Assembly: GCA_004369045.1 (NCBI GenBank)
Contig: ML213507.1
Location: 104,906 to 168,905 of the forward strand
DNA from: Heliocybe sulcata
Lineage: Eukaryota > Basidiomycota > Agaricomycetes > Gloeophyllales > Gloeophyllaceae
Reading direction: 5' to 3'
DNA length: 64,000 nucleotides
Numbering within the stretch: the stretch's first letter is position 1; each line of letters begins with the position of its first letter. Position numbers and translations under genes: made by a program. Positions 58,601-64,000 of the stretch are shown here, in pieces. Under the pieces are notes generated by a model that was given only the letters and a program-made list of their open reading frames with translations, had not been told where the DNA came from and did not search any database.

Positions 58601-61600
58601 GCTTATATGGTGAAACATCAGCCTATTACGGCACTGTTGAGCAACAGGGTCGCCTTACTTTACACTTACATCTATTGTTATGGATTTCTAACTCATTAAG
58701 CCCCCAAGAAATACGGGACAAAATGTTGGATCCAGACTCTGAATTCCGACAAAGAATGATTGAATACCTGGAGAGTGTACATCAAGGGGAATTTCTTGGA
58801 AAAAATATGTCTGAGGTACAAAGTGAAGTTGCATATGCAGAGACTGATCTGCATTACAAAGATCCAACTCAGACCCTACCAGATCCACCACCTCTTCCAT
58901 GTCCTCATGGCTTCGAGTCCGACTGTGTTAATTGTGTCACAAGCCGGGATTGGTGGGCAAGATACCAAGGCATAGTCAATGACTTATTGTTCAGATCTAA
59001 TATACATAAATGTGGAGATCATTGTCTCGTAGATGGCATATGTAAAGCTCGCTTTCCTAGGGCCTATCATTGAGAAATCCGAAGTTAATATGAGTGATGG
59101 ATACATTCAACTAAAAAAACATGAAAGCCGGCTCAATACATTCACACCATCACTCACGTATCTTCTGCGTTCAAATTCAGATGTAACCAGTCTTCTTTCT
59201 GGTACGGAAGGCCGTGGTGGCATATGTCACTGACTATATCACCAAAACTCCATTGAAAACTTATACATTATTTCAAACTATCAGGGATGTTTTTCATCGC
59301 CAATCTGTCATGATCGGAGGATCTCTCACGAATCAGGAAAAGGCCCGTAAATTACTTACTCAAGTAGTGAATTCCTTGACAGTGAAGATGGAAATAGGTG
59401 CACCAATGGCATGCGCTTACCTCCTGGGAAACCCAGATCACTACACTAGTCATCACTTCAAACCTGTGTATTGGAAATCCTACGTCACTGAAGTGCTGAA
59501 TGAGTGGGATGATGACCCATCAATGCATTCAGCTTCAGAAGCAGAAACAAAATTCAATAACCAGGTACTTGTCAAACGGTCCAAAGAAGGATACACCATG
59601 TATACTGCAACTATGGACTACATCTACAGACCAGACTGATTCCGAGATGTATGCTTATATGACTGGTTACGGCTAAGCTGTAAACATCATTTAAATAATA
59701 AATCAAAGGAAAACAAAGACGAGACTGAAGAAGAGTCACAGATTACCGTGGATTCTAAAACACATTCTATAAAAGATACTAAATTAGATCCAACAGAATT
59801 GATGTTATTGAGAGGTCATCCTCAACATGAGACACATTACATAACTATTGTCAAGGAAATTTTCTCTTTTGTGCCCAACTTCATAGGTGGATCCCTTCCT
59901 CGAAGAGATGCTGGCAATAGGGAGTTCTACTGTGTCACAATGCTAACATTATTTAAGCCTTGGCGATCAGGCAAAGACTTAAAATTGATAAGTCAGACAT
60001 GGGATGATGCATTCACTGCTTTCAACTTCTCACATCGTCAGGAAGAACTTATGAATTTCTTCAATATCAAGTATGAGTGTTATGATGCTAGAGATGACTA
60101 TGCTAAACAAAGAAAGGCTGGAATTGCCCCCGGAATTCCAACTCTTCATAACCGTGAACTGCTTGCTAGACTAGGTATCCAAGAAAATCAAGTGGATGAT
60201 ATGTATGATGAGTTAGACTCTATCTCACATCCAGATGCATCAGAATATGGTATTGTGGGAAAACAGGCCATGAAAAGACTGGCAAAGATGGCAGAAATGG
60301 AAAGTATCCTGTTCAATTCAGGATGGCTCACTAAGTGCGATGAAAATATCTCAATAGACTTACCGACAGAAATATCTATTCAAGCACATCCCAAACAGCA
60401 CTGGACTGACATAATACAATCTGCAAAATCTTTGATTGTGCAGCAATGAGACCAAGATAGAACTTCTAAGCCCAGTATAATTATGGAAGGTCCATCCATG
60501 CCTAAGAAGTGGAGTGAAGTCACTATTGTAGATCAGCGATATCTCTTGAAGGAATTTCGATCAGAGAGACCCTCTGTCGTTGACATGCAGTCACACATAA
60601 TCAAGAAATTTTCTTTACGGCCACAACAACAACGAGCCTTCAGAATTATATCAAATCATGCATCCATGCCGCAGACAGAACAGCTGAAAATGCACTTAGG
60701 TGGCATGGGAGGCACTGGCAAGTCTCAAGTCATAAAAGCATTAATTGATTTTTTTAAGAGTAGAAATGAATCCTATCGTTTTCTAGTCTTAGCACCTACC
60801 GGATCGGCTGCAGCAATTGTGGGTGGATCTACCTACCACTCCATACTAGGTGTATCAGATAAAAATGATATGTTTAACAATGGAAAATCCAGTTTAGCAC
60901 AAATGCAATCTAAATTAGAAGGTGTAGAATACATATTTATTGATGAAATATCCATGGTAAGCTGCCATGATCTATACCACATTTGCGCCCAACTATGCAA
61001 AGGCAAAGGAAACCATGATGACCCATTCGGAGGTATCAACATGATTCTATGTGGAGATTTTGCTCAGCTACCGCCAGCCATGAATAAACCTGCCCTGTAT
61101 AATACCACGGTTGGCACACAAGTAAACCTGAGGATGAGCCTCACCACCCAGCAAACCGCACTCGGTAAAGCATTATGGCATCAGTTCACCACAGTAGTCA
61201 TACTTAGAGAAAACATGAGACAACAAACACAGTCTATGGCAGACACACAATTACGAACTGCTTTAGAAAATATGAGGTATAAATCATGTACAGAGGCAGA
61301 TATAAAATTCCTACAAACCAGAATCGCTGGAAAATCAGACAGTAAACCTAAGCTGTATGACTCTAGATTCCGTCATGTATCCTTGATTACGGCACGAAAT
61401 ATTCACAGAGATAAGGTTAATCTATTAGGAGCAAGGCAATTTGCTGATGACATCGGAGAAACATTAACTGAATTCTGCTCGTTGGATAAGTGGAAAAATT
61501 CCCACGGGTCAAGATCCAAAAAACATAGAAGGACCCAGAAGACAGTACATGCCTCTGATATTATACCTGACGAAACAAAAAGGATATTATGGAATATGCC

Positions 61601-63335
61601 TCACAATGACTCAAGCCACGTAGCTGGTAAACTTTATCTCTGTAAAGGTATGCCAGTACTTATTAAAAAGAATATTGCCACAGAATGTTGTGTGACCAAT
61701 GGTGCAGAGGCAAGAGTAGTATCGTGGCACCACAATGAAATTAATGGTGTAAATATTCTGGAATCTCTATTTGTTGAGCTAATCAATCCACCAACACGAG
61801 TTCAGCTGGACGGATTGCCACCCAATGTGGTTCCGATTATCCGGGATTCTGTAGAAATTGAATGCAAAATGCCCAACGACACAGTAGAAAGAATTGTACG
61901 GCAACAAGTCCCAATCTTGCCCAATTTTGCTATGACAGACTATGCATCACAAGGCAGAACAAGGCCAAACAATGTAGTGGACTTGAACAACTGCTTGAAT
62001 CACCAATCTTACTATACATGCCTGTCCCGTAGTGCATCTGCAGACGGTACTATAAGTGTTCAAGGATTTGATCCCAAAAAGATCATGGGAGGTGCATCCG
62101 GATACTTAAGACAAGAATTTCGTGAACTAGAAATCCTAGATCATATTACAGACCTTCGGTACCATGGAACCCTACCAAGTCACATAACTGGCCATCGCCG
62201 TAATACCTTAGTAAGAGCTTACCAAAACTGGAAGAAATCTCGATGTCCTCCTAACATACATCCTGCAATCAAATGGGATGCCACAAACCCATTCCCTTTA
62301 ATAGAGGAAGTCATTGATGCAAAATGGGATAAACCATTACGGAAAGCTCCTGTGACCGACCCTATCAGACATTTAACAACTAAGTCAAAATCAGATGTAT
62401 ATGCTGCGGGAAATACGTCTAAAAACATTACAAGTGCAAGTACAACACACACTGAGACGCAGATAGTAAGCACAAAGGAAACACAACCAAATGACCTGCC
62501 TCCAGTAGCATTAGCTCCACAAGGATTCATCTGGAGTTCTGCCTACAGCTGCGCCTATGATGCGCTATTAACCATAATATACAACCTATGGAAGGAAAAC
62601 CCCCGCAAATGGACTTCTCGGCTAAAATTGAATGACCACATGAAATCTGTGGTAGAAGGATTCAATGACATATCCAATGGGCAATCCTCCATGGAACAAT
62701 GTAGAGATAGACTGCAAGCGAGAATGCATAATATAGACTGACACAGGTTTCCAATGAGACGTGGTGAAGGAACAAGTGTGGCTGAACTATGTGAAGAATT
62801 ACTCACCACGGAGACCCTAGGATCTATATCTACCAAGTGCCAGAAGTGCAACAATACCATTGAGGTGCCTATTAACAAACTATTGTTCAACTGCTACAGG
62901 CAGTCACGCCAACAAGACCTTCTGGAGGCCATGCATAACACTATTAGAGCATGGTTAAAAAAAAATTTATCCAAAGAAGGGACACAGGGTGGTGTGAAGT
63001 GCTGTCGCACCAATCTACGCAGCATATCATCATTACAAACACTGCCACGGATCATAGCCTTCGACATCACAAACACTAACTTAATCCCAAATAAATACAT
63101 TACTATTACAATAGATGAGAAAAGAAAATATCATCTGAAGGGAATTGTGTACTTCGGTGAATACCATTTTACCTCATGCTTAATTTCCAAAGATGGAGAA
63201 ATATGGTTCAATGATGGCATGACAACAGGAAGGGAATGCCTGAAGGAAGGAAACATGAAAGACACAGAACTGAATACACTACTATCATGCAATGGGAAGA
63301 CAGCATCACTGGCAATCTATGCACAGAAGTCTTAA
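55666..63335 (+). pseudogene. Helitron Rep-helicase with C-terminal USP-like peptidase domain
   Basis: Originally one long frame of about 2,550 codons. N terminus: hydrophobic segments (ITGLFLVLMSVYVI), a SAP-like helix pair, then a Cys-rich region (GCAVCGVLCPRS, CNCICQDC) like the DUF6570 module found with Helitron proteins. The Rep nuclease has an HUH-type LTLHLHLLLW (HLH at 58663-58671) and a two-tyrosine AYVTDYITK (Tyr 59223 and 59235). The Pif1-type helicase has Walker A GGMGGTGKS (near 60705) and FIDEISM (near 60937). The C-terminal extension has a cysteine box AYSCAYDALLTIIYNLW, a CQKC finger and a histidine box EYHFTSCLISKDGEIWFNDG, as in ubiquitin-specific peptidases. The gene is broken by +1 shifts near 59060 and 59205 and TGA codons at 59637, 60447 and 62739, at least two of them probable CGA changes. 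It is A+T-richer than the host genes. Confidence 0.88.
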
Positions 63336-63353
63336 TGATCCACAGCCTCCAAC

Positions 63354-63403
63354 CTCAGGACTCGATCAATTGCCGTGCTTGCATTGGCCCACTACCAGCA
63401 AGT
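63354..63403 (+). repeat. Helitron right end: inverted repeat plus terminal hairpin
   Basis: CTCAGGACTCG (63354-63364) is the inverted copy of the left-end CGAGTCCTGAG. The hairpin CTTGC...GCAAG (63378-63402) ends at the junction with the copia LTR. Such a hairpin is thought to stop rolling-circle transfer in Helitrons. Confidence 0.75.
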
Positions 63404-63442
63404 ACCTATAGCTTCCCACTTCCCGCTTTCCTCAGTCATTAT
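63404..63442 (+). repeat. Copia 3' LTR, second piece
   Basis: 39 bp matching 39186-39224 with one difference. It continues the LTR exactly where 44409 stopped and is cut by the next Helitron end. Confidence 0.9.
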
Positions 63443-64000
63443 TACGAGTCCTGAGTTTACGAAGGAGGCGTCTTTATCCAGATAAAATTTCGTGCCTGTG
63501 CCGAACCTCAAAGCCCGTGGGAATCTTTGCCGAGAATACATGCGAATTTATTTTGTAGTGCTACTTCAAAAGTGATAAGGACATTTCGACCTCCGCTTGT
63601 AGTGTTGACTACAAAATCGTTTTGTAGTCTCCATCTGACATGTTCTCCTTCTGGCTCCATGAAATTTTCTTCTTTCTTCCTGAGACTTCAAATATATCAT
63701 CTACACATATGTGATGATATCTGAAAATATTTTGATGATTTTACATTGTCTGAGATGGGTCCTGTGGATTTTTTTGTCATTGGTGGATCAGTAACTTGGT
63801 TCTTACTGTGGGAACCAATGTGGCGCACACGATTCCGCGTCGTCCGGGGTTCCTGGCTTCTGATTGGCTGCTTGCATGTCTCTAGAGCGCTGCTTGTTAT
63901 TGACTACACAAGTTTGTAGTCGGGCTATAACAGACACAGGCTTAGGCAACTATGATGCATTTGCAGCTCAATAATTGCAACTATTGAACATGCAAGTGTG
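63443..64000 (+). mobile_element. Left end of a second related Helitron, continues outside
   Basis: Starts TACGAGTCCTGAGTTTACGAAGG, identical for 23 bases to 44410 and then diverged but alignable for several hundred bases, including the TTGTAGT iterons and hairpin (63597-63614). It is therefore another family member, not a duplication of the first copy. No gene is visible in the part shown. Confidence 0.75.

Larger units (their letters stand above)
44410..63403 (+). mobile_element. 18,994-bp Helitron with Rep-helicase and five cargo genes
   Basis: The boundaries come from the copia 3' LTR, which stops at 44409 and resumes at 63404 without loss. Shifting by one base puts the insertion between A and T, the usual Helitron target. 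CGAGTCCTGAG lies 3 bases from the left end (44412-44422) and its inverted copy CTCAGGACTCG at 63354-63364, about 40 bases inside the right end. This asymmetric placement is typical of the Helitron2/Helentron group. A hairpin (CTTGC 63378-63382 with GCAAG 63398-63402, extended by TGG/CCA) closes the right end. The canonical TC...CTRR ends are absent. Inside are minus-strand genes at 45063-51678 and plus-strand genes at 52716-63335. A related left end at 63443 confirms the terminus. Confidence 0.8.

Noticed and set aside
44410-63403. A KDZ or other DDE transposon as owner of the TET/JBP-like cluster
   Set aside because: No KDZ-like or other DDE transposase is readable between the ends, and the LTR junctions match the Helitron termini. 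A KDZ relic decayed beyond recognition cannot be excluded.

Overview
The window looks like a chromosome segment from a filamentous basidiomycete, probably an agaricomycete. Host genes carry many short introns of about 40-95 nt with GTRNGT donors. There is a CR-RHS-like NTPase-nuclease family, and the mobile elements are Ty3/gypsy with a chromodomain, Ty1/copia with a half-tRNA-Met primer site, and Helitrons. I saw no rRNA, tRNA or CRISPR array. All gene models were read by eye from open frames and splice signals.

Layout. 1-2814: 5' part of a large unrecognised disordered/coiled-coil gene on the minus strand. 3600-6349 and 21625-24718: two inverted copies of a CR-RHS-like gene; the right copy is intact (950 aa), the left one is 5'-truncated and broken. 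Between them lie the only ordinary host genes: an unrecognised 634-aa gene (6760-8927) and RFC1, the large clamp-loader subunit (9083-12974, minus), which converge tail to tail. 14511-20017 is a nest of LTR-derived repeats without a full coding region. 24719-31771 holds gene debris: two UbiA-type prenyltransferase remnants, another LTR-like repeat and an A+T-rich degenerate repeat.

31772-38508 is a complete Ty3/gypsy element with identical 5-bp target duplications. Its chromodomain is split by a 1,108-bp solo LTR. 39121-44409 is most of a Ty1/copia element. Its 3' LTR is interrupted by an 18,994-bp Helitron (44410-63403), and 39 bp further into the same LTR a second related Helitron begins (63443) and leaves the window.

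The large Helitron is the most interesting object. Its ends are defined by the split LTR, by an asymmetric inverted repeat and by a terminal hairpin. It encodes a Rep-helicase protein with a C-terminal USP-like cysteine-peptidase domain, and at least five other intron-containing genes. One of these resembles the fungal TET/JBP family of 2-oxoglutarate/Fe(II) dioxygenases. One cargo gene (50508-51678) has a clean 325-aa frame. The others, and the gypsy and copia genes, are broken mainly by in-frame TGA codons that look like CGA-to-TGA (CpG-to-TpG) changes. Methylation-linked decay and a captured candidate methylcytosine-oxidising enzyme therefore sit in the same place; the functional link is inference.
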